Shown here piece by piece: positions 43,159 through 52,433 of a DNA stretch of 64,000 bases. Made by a program: the position numbers and the translations under genes. Under the pieces are notes generated by a model. That model was not told where the DNA came from. It made no database searches and saw only the letters and a program-made list of their open reading frames with translations. The DNA is from Reinekea marinisedimentorum (GTDB lineage: Bacteria > Pseudomonadota > Gammaproteobacteria > Pseudomonadales > Natronospirillaceae). The first letter of the stretch is position 1. The number at the start of each line of letters is the position of its first letter. The stretch covers positions 372,001 through 436,000 of the forward strand of contig NZ_SLZR01000002.1 of the NCBI RefSeq assembly GCF_004341165.1. Reading direction: 5' to 3'.

Positions 43159-43950
43159 CTACTGCGGAACCACGCCCCGGCACAGCTGTTCAGAACCCGG
43201 CCCGTATGCTTCCATGCAATATTGCATAGGCAAGCCTTCCGCTTTTACTTGCGTCAGGGTTGATGCAATAGAGGGCGCCAGTGCGCTGTGCTTGCGATGC
43301 ACAAAGGGGTAGAGATTTATTCGTTCAATTGTACCGGCCAATTGCAGGTGATCTTTAAACTCGCCGGAATCCAGATAGGGTTTCATGGCAGTGTAGCCGT
43401 GAATGAAAACATCGCTGTGCTGGTATTTCAGGTTAACCAATCCATCATGAATGTACGAAACGGAAGCCAGCAAATTTGCATCCACATGCTGTTTCAGGCT
43501 CTTTTCAACGGCTTCGATGCCGCGCACATAATTGATTTTCAGACCGGTGTCGCTGAAGCTTTGCCAGCTGTTATCAAACTGAAGGTCACTGCCCGCGGGC
43601 ACCACAGCGGTGAGCACGACGCTGTATATGGGTTCATCCACCCGGATCTGATTCGGGTATTTATCACTGTAATCATGGAAGCGATTGAACTGGCCATCCA
43701 CCTCGCCAACCTCTGTCATGACGGCACCGCGAACATGCGGCAAATAGAGAACCCGCAGGGGAATATTCAGCCTGCGGAACACCTCTTCGTAGGTACGAGA
43801 TATCCAAATAGCGGTGGGTGAGCCTTCAACCTGCGGTGCGTGAAGCACAAACTCTTTTGGCTGAGCCAGCCCCTGCGTAGCGGTACTGAGCGCAAACAGC
43901 AGAGTCAGCAGGTTTTTGGCGGTCACCGAGACTTTCCTGAATGAAATCAA
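43159..43950 (-). CDS. Periplasmic substrate-binding-like protein (paralogue B)
   Basis: A 263-residue secreted protein (signal peptide LLTLLFALSTATQGLAQ) of the same family as the neighbour at 42239-43051. Shared landmarks are EVFRRLNIPLRVLYLPHVRG, VDGQFNRFHDYS, INYVRGIEAVEKSL and LYPFVHRKHSALAPSI. The two likely arose by tandem duplication and have diverged substantially. The ligand is unknown. There is no adjacent transporter, so a signalling or scavenging role is possible. Confidence 0.72.
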   Translation of the reverse strand: MISFRKVSVTAKNLLTLLFALSTATQGLAQPKEFVLHAPQVEGSPTAIWISRTYEEVFRRLNIPLRVLYLPHVRGAVMTEVGEVDGQFNRFHDYSDKYPNQIRVDEPIYSVVLTAVVPAGSDLQFDNSWQSFSDTGLKINYVRGIEAVEKSLKQHVDANLLASVSYIHDGLVNLKYQHSDVFIHGYTAMKPYLDSGEFKDHLQLAGTIERINLYPFVHRKHSALAPSIASTLTQVKAEGLPMQYCMEAYGPGSEQLCRGVVPQ

Positions 43951-44023
43951 AACAACTCCGGAACCGTTCTTTAACAGGCAAAATTATAGCATCAGTTTCG
44001 CTTAAAATAGCTTCGACAAAAGG

Positions 44024-44908
44024 CTACTCCAGATCATCTTTGACCTGATCCAGAAGAAAATCCCGAAACACCTGATTCGCCCGTGAAAGGTAGCTGTCTT
44101 TGCGCCAGGCCAAACTCAGGTCAACATAGGTGGGCTCTTCAAATGGCCGCGTCACAATCTGATCGTCATCCTGAATCGCCACCTTCCACATGGTGGAAAT
44201 AGCATAGCCGCGGCGGATCAACTGCTTCATCATCGGCAACAGGTTGGTGCGGTACCCCACGTTCGGCTGCATGGCTTCGCGCGCGGTAATGGAGTCAAGA
44301 AAACGCTGATAGAAGTAACTTTTATTGGGCAGTACCAGCTCATAGGAAAGGAAATCTTTGTAGTAGATGATCTCTTTTTCGACCAGCGGGTGATCTTCAG
44401 CCATGCACACCACCATCTCTTCCCGCGCCAGCTGGCCGCTGTCGAGTTCCGGGCTGACGGCCGAGTTCACAATAACGCCCAGTTCCATTTCACCATCGAT
44501 CAGTGCCTGACGAATAGTGCCGGTACCGGCATCGATAATATTCAGCGAGATATCCGGATACTGATGCTTAAAGGCCATCAGCAAAGGCGGCAGAAAATAA
44601 GAGCCCAGCATGTTAGGCACACCAATAATGGCCTCGCCCTTGACCAGCCCTTCCAGTTCTTCCATCGCGTGCTTGGCATCCACGGTTTGCTGCAGAATCT
44701 GCCGGGCATGCAGCAAAAACTGCTGGCCGGCTTCGGTCAGGGCAACGCCGCGTTCACGCCGGTGCAGCAGCATCACGTTCAGTTCGCTTTCCAGTTTTTT
44801 GATGCTGGCGCTGACCGCCGGTTGCGCCAAATGCAGCTGCCGGGCGGCCGCTGAAATGGTGCCGGTTTCGGCAACGGCGACAAAATGCTGTAGCTGACGA
44901 ATTTCCAT
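44024..44908 (-). CDS. LysR family transcriptional regulator
   Basis: A 294-residue LTTR starting MEIRQLQHFVAVAETGTIS, with the HTH AARQLHLAQPAVSASIKKLE. I chose the ATG at 44908 because AAGGA lies seven bases upstream. The effector domain contains GEAIIGVPNMLGSYFLPPLL. It is divergent from an MFS transporter gene across 170 bases that contain an ATC-N9-GAT LysR-type site, so is probably its regulator. Confidence 0.9.
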   Translation of the reverse strand: MEIRQLQHFVAVAETGTISAAARQLHLAQPAVSASIKKLESELNVMLLHRRERGVALTEAGQQFLLHARQILQQTVDAKHAMEELEGLVKGEAIIGVPNMLGSYFLPPLLMAFKHQYPDISLNIIDAGTGTIRQALIDGEMELGVIVNSAVSPELDSGQLAREEMVVCMAEDHPLVEKEIIYYKDFLSYELVLPNKSYFYQRFLDSITAREAMQPNVGYRTNLLPMMKQLIRRGYAISTMWKVAIQDDDQIVTRPFEEPTYVDLSLAWRKDSYLSRANQVFRDFLLDQVKDDLE

Positions 44909-44976
44909 ATTTCTGTCCTTACACAATACCTACATAAAAACGGCAATTTTGATAACAATCAGTGCAACATAAATAT

Positions 44977-44993
44977 TATCTATAGGTTAGATA
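44977..44993. promoter_or_regulatory. LysR-type operator
   Basis: TATCTA-N5-TAGATA contains the classical LTTR core ATC-N9-GAT. It lies 68 bases upstream of the lysR gene and 84 bases upstream of the divergent MFS gene. Confidence 0.65.
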
Positions 44994-45077
44994 AAAACAA
45001 AATATTTTTTTTATTACGCTGAAAGCCTTAGTCTACCTGCATTCCAGCCATGACCCGCAACCAAAAGCACCCAATAA

Positions 45078-46280
45078 GTGAAAAAACTACACCATTGCCA
45101 GCGTCTTACTCTTTCTGTTTGTCTATGTTCAGTCGTTACATTTTTTAATATCTACTGGCTACAACCCCTGTTACCGCTGCTGCAACAGCATTTCGCTGTC
45201 AGCTCGCTGGGCGCTAACTTATCCATGTCGGCTTCGATGCTTGGCATGGGCTTGGGTTTACTGGTGTTCGCAACCTGGTCGGATGCGATTGGCCGCAACA
45301 AAATTCTGATCGGCGGCACAGCAAGCGGCATGTTGATTACGCTGCTGTTGCCCTTCATTGAAAACTACACACTGTTTATCGCCTTACGCTTTGTTCAGGG
45401 TGCCTTGCTTTCAGCCTGCCCGGCCGTTGCGGTGCCGCTGCTGGGAGATGAACTGCGCAAAAGCTGGTTGGCCGGAGCCGTTGGTTTTTATGTTGCTTCT
45501 AACTCAATCGGTGGTGTTTCCAGCCGCCTAATTGGTGGCCTGTGTGCAACACTGGGCAACAGCTGGCAAGCAGCTGGCATCGTTATCGGCGTGATCAGCC
45601 TGATTATGTTTGCCGTTGTTTATAAAATTCTGCCGGCACAGCGCCGCTTCACCCCGGTGCCTTTCAGTTTAAAAGTCAGCCTGAAATCTTACGCGCGCCA
45701 TCTGCGCCGCCCGCGCCTGGTGCTGATGTACGTCATCATCGGCCTGGTATTCGGCTGCTTTGTTAACCAGTTCAGCTACCTGATGATGGTGCTGGGCGAT
45801 GCGCCTTATTCACTGCCGAGCGGTGTGCGCGCACTGATGTTCATTACCTTCTTCGGTGGCACCATCAGCGCTTCCATGGCCGGCAAGTTTGCTAAAAAGC
45901 ATGGTCAGCTGGCCGGTGTGGCGATGGGCGTCTCCATTATGCTGGCCGCTAACCTGTTCCTGTGGGAAGGTCATCTTTCAATGATGGTCATCGGTATGAT
46001 CGCCACAGCGGTTGGCTTCTTCTTTACCCATGCTCAGGCCTCCACGCTGGTTGGCCGCAGCTGCAAGAAACACAAAGGCAGCGCGCAGGCACTGTACAGC
46101 CTGTTCTACTACACCGGTGCCAGCGTTGGCGCTTTTTTCCTGGAGCCGTTCTACCAAAGCTGGGGCTGGGCAGGCGTGGTGACCGGCACCAGCATTGCCA
46201 TGACCACCTGCCTGCTGCTGGTGGCCATTGAGTACTACTACATTACTGATGCCCGCGATTCCCGTGCCCAGGCCGCTTAA
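45078..46280 (+). CDS. MFS transporter
   Basis: A 400-residue major-facilitator protein with about twelve membrane helices. The loop 2-3 motif (FATWSDAIGRNKI) fits the MFS signature GxxxDxxGRRxx. It begins with GTG; the first helix (LSVCLCSVVTFFNIYWLQPL) requires this upstream start. It resembles drug/proton or inner-membrane transport proteins of the YnfM type. The divergent LysR gene is probably its regulator; the substrate is unknown. Confidence 0.88.
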   Translation: MKKLHHCQRLTLSVCLCSVVTFFNIYWLQPLLPLLQQHFAVSSLGANLSMSASMLGMGLGLLVFATWSDAIGRNKILIGGTASGMLITLLLPFIENYTLFIALRFVQGALLSACPAVAVPLLGDELRKSWLAGAVGFYVASNSIGGVSSRLIGGLCATLGNSWQAAGIVIGVISLIMFAVVYKILPAQRRFTPVPFSLKVSLKSYARHLRRPRLVLMYVIIGLVFGCFVNQFSYLMMVLGDAPYSLPSGVRALMFITFFGGTISASMAGKFAKKHGQLAGVAMGVSIMLAANLFLWEGHLSMMVIGMIATAVGFFFTHAQASTLVGRSCKKHKGSAQALYSLFYYTGASVGAFFLEPFYQSWGWAGVVTGTSIAMTTCLLLVAIEYYYITDARDSRAQAA

Positions 46281-46379
46281 GTGCAGTTAATCCACCTGTT
46301 TAATAGTTGAAGCAAGCACGGCATTTCGCCGTGTTTGTGGCTTATACTCTCACCCATAACCGCTAATAACGGAGCTATC

Positions 46380-47387
46380 GTGAGCGTACTCGAGCTAATT
46401 CAAAAACTACCTAAAACCGAACTACACCTGCACATAGAGGGCAGCCTGGAACCTGAGCTGATGATGCAGCTTGCCCAAAAACACGGCGTCGCCCTGCCCT
46501 ACAACTCGGTAGAAGAGGTGGCCGCCGCCTATAACTTCGATAACCTGCAAAGCTTTTTAGACCTGTACTATTTAGGTGCTTCGGTGCTGCGTGATGAAGA
46601 TGATTTCTACCAGTTGATGTGGCGTTACCTGCTCAGGTGTAAGGCAGACAATGTGGTGCACACTGAAATCATGTTCGACCCGCAAACCCACACCGAGCGC
46701 GGCATCGGTTTTGATGTATTCATGGCCGGTTTTCAGCGCGCCATTGACGATGCCAAAGCCCAGTGGGGGCAATCGGTGCTGCTGATTATGTCTTACCTGC
46801 GTCACCTTTCTGAAGAAAGCGCGCTGGAAACCCTGCAACAGGCCCAGCCTTACCTGCACCAAATTGCCGCGGTTGGCCTCGACAGCTCAGAAATGGGCAA
46901 CCCGCCGGAAAAGTTTATTCATGTGTTTGCCGCCTCTAAAGCGATGCGTTTACAGCGTGTTGCCCATGCCGGTGAAGAAGGCCCGGCCGATTACATTTGG
47001 GGCGCCATAAAACACTTAGACGTGGCGCGGATTGATCACGGCGTTCGCTGTGTGGAAGACGAAGGCCTGGTGCGCTACCTGACCGACCGGCAAATACCTC
47101 TGACGGTTTGCCCGCTTTCCAATATTAAACTCTGTGTTTTTGATGAGATGTCACAGCACAACATCCTGCAATTGCTCGAAAAGGGCTTACGCGTCACCGT
47201 CAATGCCGACGACCCGAGCTACTTCGGCGGTTATCTGAATGATAACTATCGCGCCCTGCATGAGCACCTGGGGATGAATGAACAGCAGCTGGTGGCGCTG
47301 GTGAAGAACAGCTTTCTGGGCAGTTTTTTACCGGAAGAAGAAATTCAACGCTGGGTCGATAAGGTTGACCAGATAGCCGGTGCGTAA
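46380..47387 (+). CDS. Adenine deaminase (adenosine deaminase-like family)
   Basis: A 335-residue metal-dependent amidohydrolase. The Zn ligands lie in LHLHIEGSLEPE, HAGEEG and DHGVRC, and the C-terminal NADDPSYFGGYL segment is the form found in adenine deaminases rather than adenosine deaminases. It should convert adenine to hypoxanthine. The GTG at 46380 is preceded by GGAG at six bases; the upstream in-frame ATG adds 15 unlikely residues. It is followed by a terminator-like hairpin. No other purine gene is adjacent. Confidence 0.85.
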   Translation: MSVLELIQKLPKTELHLHIEGSLEPELMMQLAQKHGVALPYNSVEEVAAAYNFDNLQSFLDLYYLGASVLRDEDDFYQLMWRYLLRCKADNVVHTEIMFDPQTHTERGIGFDVFMAGFQRAIDDAKAQWGQSVLLIMSYLRHLSEESALETLQQAQPYLHQIAAVGLDSSEMGNPPEKFIHVFAASKAMRLQRVAHAGEEGPADYIWGAIKHLDVARIDHGVRCVEDEGLVRYLTDRQIPLTVCPLSNIKLCVFDEMSQHNILQLLEKGLRVTVNADDPSYFGGYLNDNYRALHEHLGMNEQQLVALVKNSFLGSFLPEEEIQRWVDKVDQIAGA

Positions 47388-47420
47388 CACGCCTGTCTGC
47401 AACGGCACCAGAACCAGGCA

Positions 47421-47451
47421 AATAAAAAGGCACGTCACTTGAAGTGCCTTT
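47421..47451 (-). terminator. Terminator hairpin between convergent genes
   Basis: On the minus strand, AAAGGCAC / GTGCCTTT is followed by TTATTT. It ends the DUF1566 gene (47472-48998) and may also serve the convergent adenine deaminase gene. Confidence 0.75.
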
Positions 47452-47471
47452 GACGCCTGCTAGCAGGAAAA

Positions 47472-48998
47472 TTAATTAATCGTTCTTACCGCCCGCACCA
47501 TATTGTAGGTACGAATTTCATCACCCTGAGGGCCGCGATGAATCGGGTAATCGGCCCGATCACCATCGCGCATATCAGCCCGCTGGCAACCCGCGCCATG
47601 AACATCCATGGTGTCGCCACCCATTGCGCCCATGCAACGGCCAAATGAAACGTAGATGGTCTGAGTGTCATCAAACGGGGTGTTAGTCCAGTAGTAACCC
47701 CAATCTTTCATGCCGGCGGCATTAATGATCGGCCGACTTTCAAAGATGGGGTCAATGGCCGCTGAATCGGTTGTATCCGGGCTGCGGCTGTAATCCACAA
47801 TACTCTGCAGTTCTTTGGCATTTGGCAAACGCCAATCGCTGTGGCCTGCGGCATCCAGGCCTTCACTCCAGGCGAGAGCCTGCTCCCAGTTCATTGTTCC
47901 GTTACCCGCATCACCGGCATTCAGCACACCGCTGTCGGCTTTCATCCACATCAGGCCCGTGGCCAAATCTGAAACGGTACCGTCGCCGTTATCCACAAAC
48001 AGGTTCTGTCCGTAATGGGTATTGCCACGCACGTGATAAAGGGTGAAGGTTTTGCTGGAAGGGTAACCCTTGGTGAAGCCATCGCGGAAGTTATAGCCAA
48101 ACATGGTGGTGGTGTTACCCAGCGTTTTGCTGTCGTAAATGGTACTGGTGATGGTCTGCACGTCGATGTCTCTGTCGCCCGGATTAATCAGATCCATGGT
48201 CACAAAATAATTGTCATCGAAGTACGGCTGAACAATCTGGCCGAATTTGAACTCACCTGAAAACAGCACCAGCGAGTAGAGCTCTTTCAGCGTGGGGATG
48301 CGCCAGTCGTTATAGCCACCCAGCTTTTCGTTGTTGAATGCATCCAGGCCCGTCATGGCCTGTTCCCAGGTGAGTTTTTTACCGCCACTGGGTGCTTGCT
48401 CCCACATCAGCCCGGTTACGTTATCGGTAATGGTGCCGTCGCCGTTATCGGTATAGCTGGGCGGTGTCAGCTGATACTGCGCATCCTGGCCATAGAATGG
48501 CTGGCCGGGTTTGGGCGCTTCAATAAGCCCGTCGGCATCATAAAACTTAGAGACATTGGTCGAAACAACCGGGTAGCCGCCTTCTGCCGCTATATAGCCT
48601 ACCGAGGCAAGCAAGGCATCTTCCAAATCGTTTGCATCCGCCAGTGACAGCTGAGGTTTGTCATTGAACATAAACAGCACAACCTCGGCCTGCTTGTCGG
48701 TAATGATGCCTTCTTTTAATGCCTGTTCTACCGCCGCTTCCCGGTCGCCCAACTGCTCGATGTATTCACCAATCTTCAAGTGCTGCTCAAAATCGATACC
48801 GTGCTGCGTGCACGCTTGCGCTACATCCGCGTACATCCAGCCTAATGTTCCGGTATAGAGCCTTACATCCAACTCTGGCATGGGTGGTGGTAAGCCCTCA
48901 GCACCCGGCCCGGGTAGCATAGCTGCGGGGCCTTCACTGAAGGCTAAGGCACTGATAGACAGCGTCGAGAGTAATAAGGCGAGTTTTTGCCTGTTCAT
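47472..48998 (-). CDS. Secreted DUF1566 (Lcl C-terminal-like) domain protein
   Basis: A 508-residue secreted protein. A Sec signal peptide (LALLLSTLSISALAFS) precedes a helical region of ~130 residues, then two DUF1566 modules: NVTGLMWEQAPS ... YNDWRIPTLKELYSL and LATGLMWMKADS ... HSDWRLPNAKELQSIVDY, ending in DWGYYWTNTPF. It shares the module pair and the PFYGQDAQY stretch with the lipoprotein at 7357-9129, but has no lipobox. The two proteins may do related jobs at the cell surface. Function unknown. Confidence 0.85.
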   Translation of the reverse strand: MNRQKLALLLSTLSISALAFSEGPAAMLPGPGAEGLPPPMPELDVRLYTGTLGWMYADVAQACTQHGIDFEQHLKIGEYIEQLGDREAAVEQALKEGIITDKQAEVVLFMFNDKPQLSLADANDLEDALLASVGYIAAEGGYPVVSTNVSKFYDADGLIEAPKPGQPFYGQDAQYQLTPPSYTDNGDGTITDNVTGLMWEQAPSGGKKLTWEQAMTGLDAFNNEKLGGYNDWRIPTLKELYSLVLFSGEFKFGQIVQPYFDDNYFVTMDLINPGDRDIDVQTITSTIYDSKTLGNTTTMFGYNFRDGFTKGYPSSKTFTLYHVRGNTHYGQNLFVDNGDGTVSDLATGLMWMKADSGVLNAGDAGNGTMNWEQALAWSEGLDAAGHSDWRLPNAKELQSIVDYSRSPDTTDSAAIDPIFESRPIINAAGMKDWGYYWTNTPFDDTQTIYVSFGRCMGAMGGDTMDVHGAGCQRADMRDGDRADYPIHRGPQGDEIRTYNMVRAVRTIN

Positions 48999-49252
48999 GC
49001 GTTGGTCATCCTTTTGTTTTTGTTTTTAGAAGTATCAAAAGCGACCCATAAAAAGCTCAGTCCTTATTATGCGGCTGAGGTTATGCGTCCTGCATTTGTA
49101 GTAGGTTAAATATCCGTTAAAACACAGGGCGAAACATGATCAGCGATGAGAACCGGCTTTGCGCAGATGCTATCGCAGTTTCACAGGCCGCGTGTTAGCC
49201 CGCGTTGTTAGCAAACGATGAAAGAATTAACCACAGGGATGGTGGGCGGTGT

Positions 49253-50722
49253 TTAGGCCCGAATACTGGCGACCAGCCGTGTTAACACCGTTGCAATAAG
49301 CCGCACAAAAGAGGCCAGCAGCATCACAATTTGCAGCAGTGCCGGTACGAACGGCAACAACAAAAACAACAGTCCCGCCAGCACGATCATTTGCCCCCAG
49401 TTACCGAGCCCCAGCGTTGGAATAAAGGTATCGAACAGGCCGGAAAGGGCCCGGTCGATCAGAGAGTTGTTACGCTCGTACAGTGCTTTTTCTTCAACCG
49501 CGCCCCACTCGGATGCCAGCGGGGTATATTTGGTTTTCCAGTCGCCATACACAAACATATGCAGCGCAAAAATAAACCGATAGGCTTCCGACGCCTTTTG
49601 ACTGCCGATAAAAATATTGCCTTCGCTGACGGTGCCAATATTGGCGATGCGCAAGATGCTGTACTTCTTTTTGCCAAACAGTTCATTGTTGAGAATCTGA
49701 GTTTTCTCTACGCCCTGAAGGTTGATGTAATCATCCAACAACTGGTGCGACTGCGCTTGGTACAGCGCCTTATCGCGCTGCTCGTAGTTAATCGGCAGCT
49801 GGCTGAATTCGCTGTACAGCGGCAGGGTTTTGCCAACGATCAGATCGGAATCGGCCCCCATGCTGTGTTCAGATTCTTTCACTGCGGAATAACTCTTTAT
49901 GCCAATTAGCTCCACCGCTGCCACGGCAAAAGCCGGTGCGTTAAGGTTGCTGCCGTTTACATAGGCCGGCGATTTCGGCACAAACGAAAGCGCGATGTTC
50001 ACCGGCGGGTAGCGTTTGTTCTGCCACTCCCAGTCGTTATCCAGCTTGCGGCCAAAGACATTGGTTTTTTCGTTAACCGGCAGCCCGGCATCATCGTACT
50101 TGCCGTTGTATTGGGTATTTACATCCACCGCAAACTGCAGTGCGTGCTGTTCTACCAGAATGGAATCGCCATTCACGTTCCAGTAGAAGGAATCGACCTT
50201 GCTGGATTTCGCCAGGGTTTGCTCAAGGAAATCCGGACCGGAATAATCGCTATCGAACAAGCGCTCAAAGAAACTGCGGTGTGAAAACGGCTGTGGCTGT
50301 AACACCTGCACTCTTAAATTGGGGTAACCGCGGTTGGGCTTATCGGGGTCGAGAATAAAATTATCGGTATCGTGAAACAGCTCGCCACCGTAACGACTTT
50401 GAATATCGTAATCGCTGTTCAGGTTGAAGAACTTATCGAGAATATTCAGGCCTTCTATTTGAACCTGTATACCCTGAAACAAATTTGCATCACCAAAACC
50501 GCGCGCATGCACCGCCTCTTCTGCCGCTTTGTTCTGCTCAAATTTCTGCTGCGCCTGCTTTAATTTTTCTAATTGGTTCTTGTTGGCCTGCGCAATTTCT
50601 GCGTTTTTCGCGCTCAGGTTAGAGTCGTAACAGGCATCAAAATAGGCGATGGCAAAAATAAGCAGCAAGGCAGCGCACAGCGATCCGGCCAGCCATGCCT
50701 TATGCAGCAGGAGGTTTTTCAT
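49253..50722 (-). CDS. Unrecognised membrane-anchored protein
   Basis: A 489-residue protein I cannot assign to a family. It has an N-terminal membrane helix (AGSLCAALLLIFAIAYFDAC), a coiled-coil segment (~38-70, rich in K, Q, E and A), a large extracytoplasmic region with aromatic-rich stretches (DSFYWNVNGDSI, NDWEWQNKRYPPV), and a C-terminal hydrophobic segment of ~45 residues (GNWGQMIVLAGLLFLLLPF and onward) that may form one or two helices. This layout suggests a membrane protein with a large periplasmic domain. No neighbour suggests a function. Confidence 0.6.
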   Translation of the reverse strand: MKNLLLHKAWLAGSLCAALLLIFAIAYFDACYDSNLSAKNAEIAQANKNQLEKLKQAQQKFEQNKAAEEAVHARGFGDANLFQGIQVQIEGLNILDKFFNLNSDYDIQSRYGGELFHDTDNFILDPDKPNRGYPNLRVQVLQPQPFSHRSFFERLFDSDYSGPDFLEQTLAKSSKVDSFYWNVNGDSILVEQHALQFAVDVNTQYNGKYDDAGLPVNEKTNVFGRKLDNDWEWQNKRYPPVNIALSFVPKSPAYVNGSNLNAPAFAVAAVELIGIKSYSAVKESEHSMGADSDLIVGKTLPLYSEFSQLPINYEQRDKALYQAQSHQLLDDYINLQGVEKTQILNNELFGKKKYSILRIANIGTVSEGNIFIGSQKASEAYRFIFALHMFVYGDWKTKYTPLASEWGAVEEKALYERNNSLIDRALSGLFDTFIPTLGLGNWGQMIVLAGLLFLLLPFVPALLQIVMLLASFVRLIATVLTRLVASIRA

Positions 50723-51150
50723 TTAGTACTCGCTTGATCCTTCAGGTGAACTACTAAAATACTACATTCAAGTAAATGGAATACATATATTGAGTGGCAT
50801 TCAGGAACGAGTCAAACAGGCAGGTCATTTTCTTTGAAGATTCTTACCGTTCTACGGATCCCTGGAACTTTCAAGCTGCGGTTGAACGTGACTCATGCAC
50901 AGAGCAGTGACAAATTCGTAGAAGCTATAAACTGAGGCCGCCCAAATTGGTCATGGCGTCTGCTGGGTGGAAGATGATGGGCTAGTTTGCTAACCAATTG
51001 ACCGAAACATTCTATTAACGACCCACCCTCCTTTAAACATTAAACGGTGTGTATTTATGATATGTAGCAGCAGTGGAATGGAAGTTCAGAATGAAAAGCG
51101 ACGTCATCTACAGTGATCGCTCAAGATTAAAGTGGCTCTCGACTAAATGT
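50723..51150. other. Intergenic region without recognisable features
   Basis: About 430 bases between the promoter side of the unrecognised membrane protein gene and the terminator of the next minus-strand gene. Short translated fragments such as EDSYRSTDPWNF occur on the plus strand, but stops follow quickly. It may contain a decayed gene; I see no intact one, no repeat and no RNA structure. Confidence 0.35.
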
Positions 51151-51173
51151 AAAAAGCCCTTCATAAGAAGGGC
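51151..51173 (-). terminator. Rho-independent terminator
   Basis: On the minus strand, GCCCTTC-TTAT-GAAGGGC is followed by TTTTTACATTT. It ends the two-gene unit of the TSP3 lipoprotein and the gene at 51203-52414. Confidence 0.88.
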
Positions 51174-51202
51174 GATACACTGTTAGCTCATTAGCAGAAT
51201 AC

Positions 51203-52414
51203 CTACTGCAATGCTAACGACCCAGTATTAAAACTACCATTGCTCAAAGTTGAATTATCGATGTTCCCGTTACAGTCGTATGATTCCAGTGAATAGGAGC
51301 TATCCCCTTCGTTGGCATAGCCAGTCAGTGTTAAATCCCCAATTGCCAAAGTACCGACCCAGCAGCTAATGCCTACACCCTCCAGAGTTTCATAAGCATA
51401 CAAGACTGAACCTGTTGAAACCCGAAGATCACCAGTCGTCATATAGTCAGTCGTTAGAACAGAGTTAGTCTTCACTTCAACATTACCGGTGGTGTCTATA
51501 TCGGTGGAACTCAATACACTGCCGCGTTCTAATTCCATTGAACCAACATCCAGATCCTCCGTATGAACAGTCGCATTATCGGCAAGATAAAATTCACCTG
51601 TCGTACTTATAGCATCTGTCTCAATCAAGGCATTTTTTTCGACATACGCCTCCGCAGAAGACAGGCTTTCAGCCTGCAATACGGAACCGGAAAACACGCC
51701 AGCGGTGCCCAGAATTGACAAGTCTATTGATGAGTCGAGTGCCGATCCCGATTCCAGCCAGATTTGATAGGCATTATCCAACACCACATCGTCATTGATA
51801 TAAACAAAGGATGCGCCCATTGCTTTCAGAGAAAGATTACTGATGGTCCCTGAGCCGATCCGTAAAGTAGAGCTGCGAACTTCCAGGCTTGGCTCATATA
51901 TACCATCTGAGTCAGCGGATAAAGCAGGAAGTTCAAAACCCATACCCGAATCAACGCCTTCAAACCGAACATAGGATTCACGGCGAATAGCAACCGTACC
52001 AGATGAAATAACGGTGTCATAAAATCGAATATTTGTTTTTCCTGCGACACTCACGGCAGCTCCGTCGGCATCGGCCTGAATAACGGCATCGAATATATAC
52101 ACATCGTCTTTATTGAAATAAATTTCTCCGGTGCATGTGCCTTCTACATAAATATTCAATCGTCCGGCCCAACGGGCTTCGTCCAAATAGTCTTTAAGTG
52201 CATATTCATCGGCACCACAGTCGATCGTTAGAGTTGAGTAACCCGTTACGACATCATCGATCTTATCTTCCAGGTACTCAAAATTTTCATTCACTTCCGA
52301 AGCCAGTGCGGCTTCGCCAGCGCTAAACGAGTGCAGTTCATCAATAGCAATAACGTTAGAGGCCAAACCCACACCAGTCAGTATTGCTAAAAAGTTGGTA
52401 GTTAATTTGTTCAT
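51203..52414 (-). CDS. Secreted protein, probable right-handed beta-helix
   Basis: A 403-residue protein with a Sec signal peptide (FLAILTGVGLASNVIAIDE). After it comes the motif FSAGEAALASEVNENFEYLE, common at the start of several surface and tail-fibre-like proteins and likely to form a short coiled coil. The rest is short beta-strand-like units (DTVISSGTVAIRRES, LSILGTAGVFSGS, LYAYETLEGVGISC), with frequent Gly, Ser, Asp and Leu, suggesting a right-handed parallel beta-helix. Function is unknown. It follows the TSP3 lipoprotein gene with a 19-base gap, so the two are probably made together. Confidence 0.65.
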   Translation of the reverse strand: MNKLTTNFLAILTGVGLASNVIAIDELHSFSAGEAALASEVNENFEYLEDKIDDVVTGYSTLTIDCGADEYALKDYLDEARWAGRLNIYVEGTCTGEIYFNKDDVYIFDAVIQADADGAAVSVAGKTNIRFYDTVISSGTVAIRRESYVRFEGVDSGMGFELPALSADSDGIYEPSLEVRSSTLRIGSGTISNLSLKAMGASFVYINDDVVLDNAYQIWLESGSALDSSIDLSILGTAGVFSGSVLQAESLSSAEAYVEKNALIETDAISTTGEFYLADNATVHTEDLDVGSMELERGSVLSSTDIDTTGNVEVKTNSVLTTDYMTTGDLRVSTGSVLYAYETLEGVGISCWVGTLAIGDLTLTGYANEGDSSYSLESYDCNGNIDNSTLSNGSFNTGSLALQ

Positions 52415-52433
52415 CGTACTTCCTTAAGTTTAG

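Noticed and set aside
50800-51010. Short plus-strand fragment with EDSYRSTDPWNF, reminiscent of methyltransferase N termini
   Set aside because: Stop codons follow quickly in all frames and the similarity is too short to call even a pseudogene.
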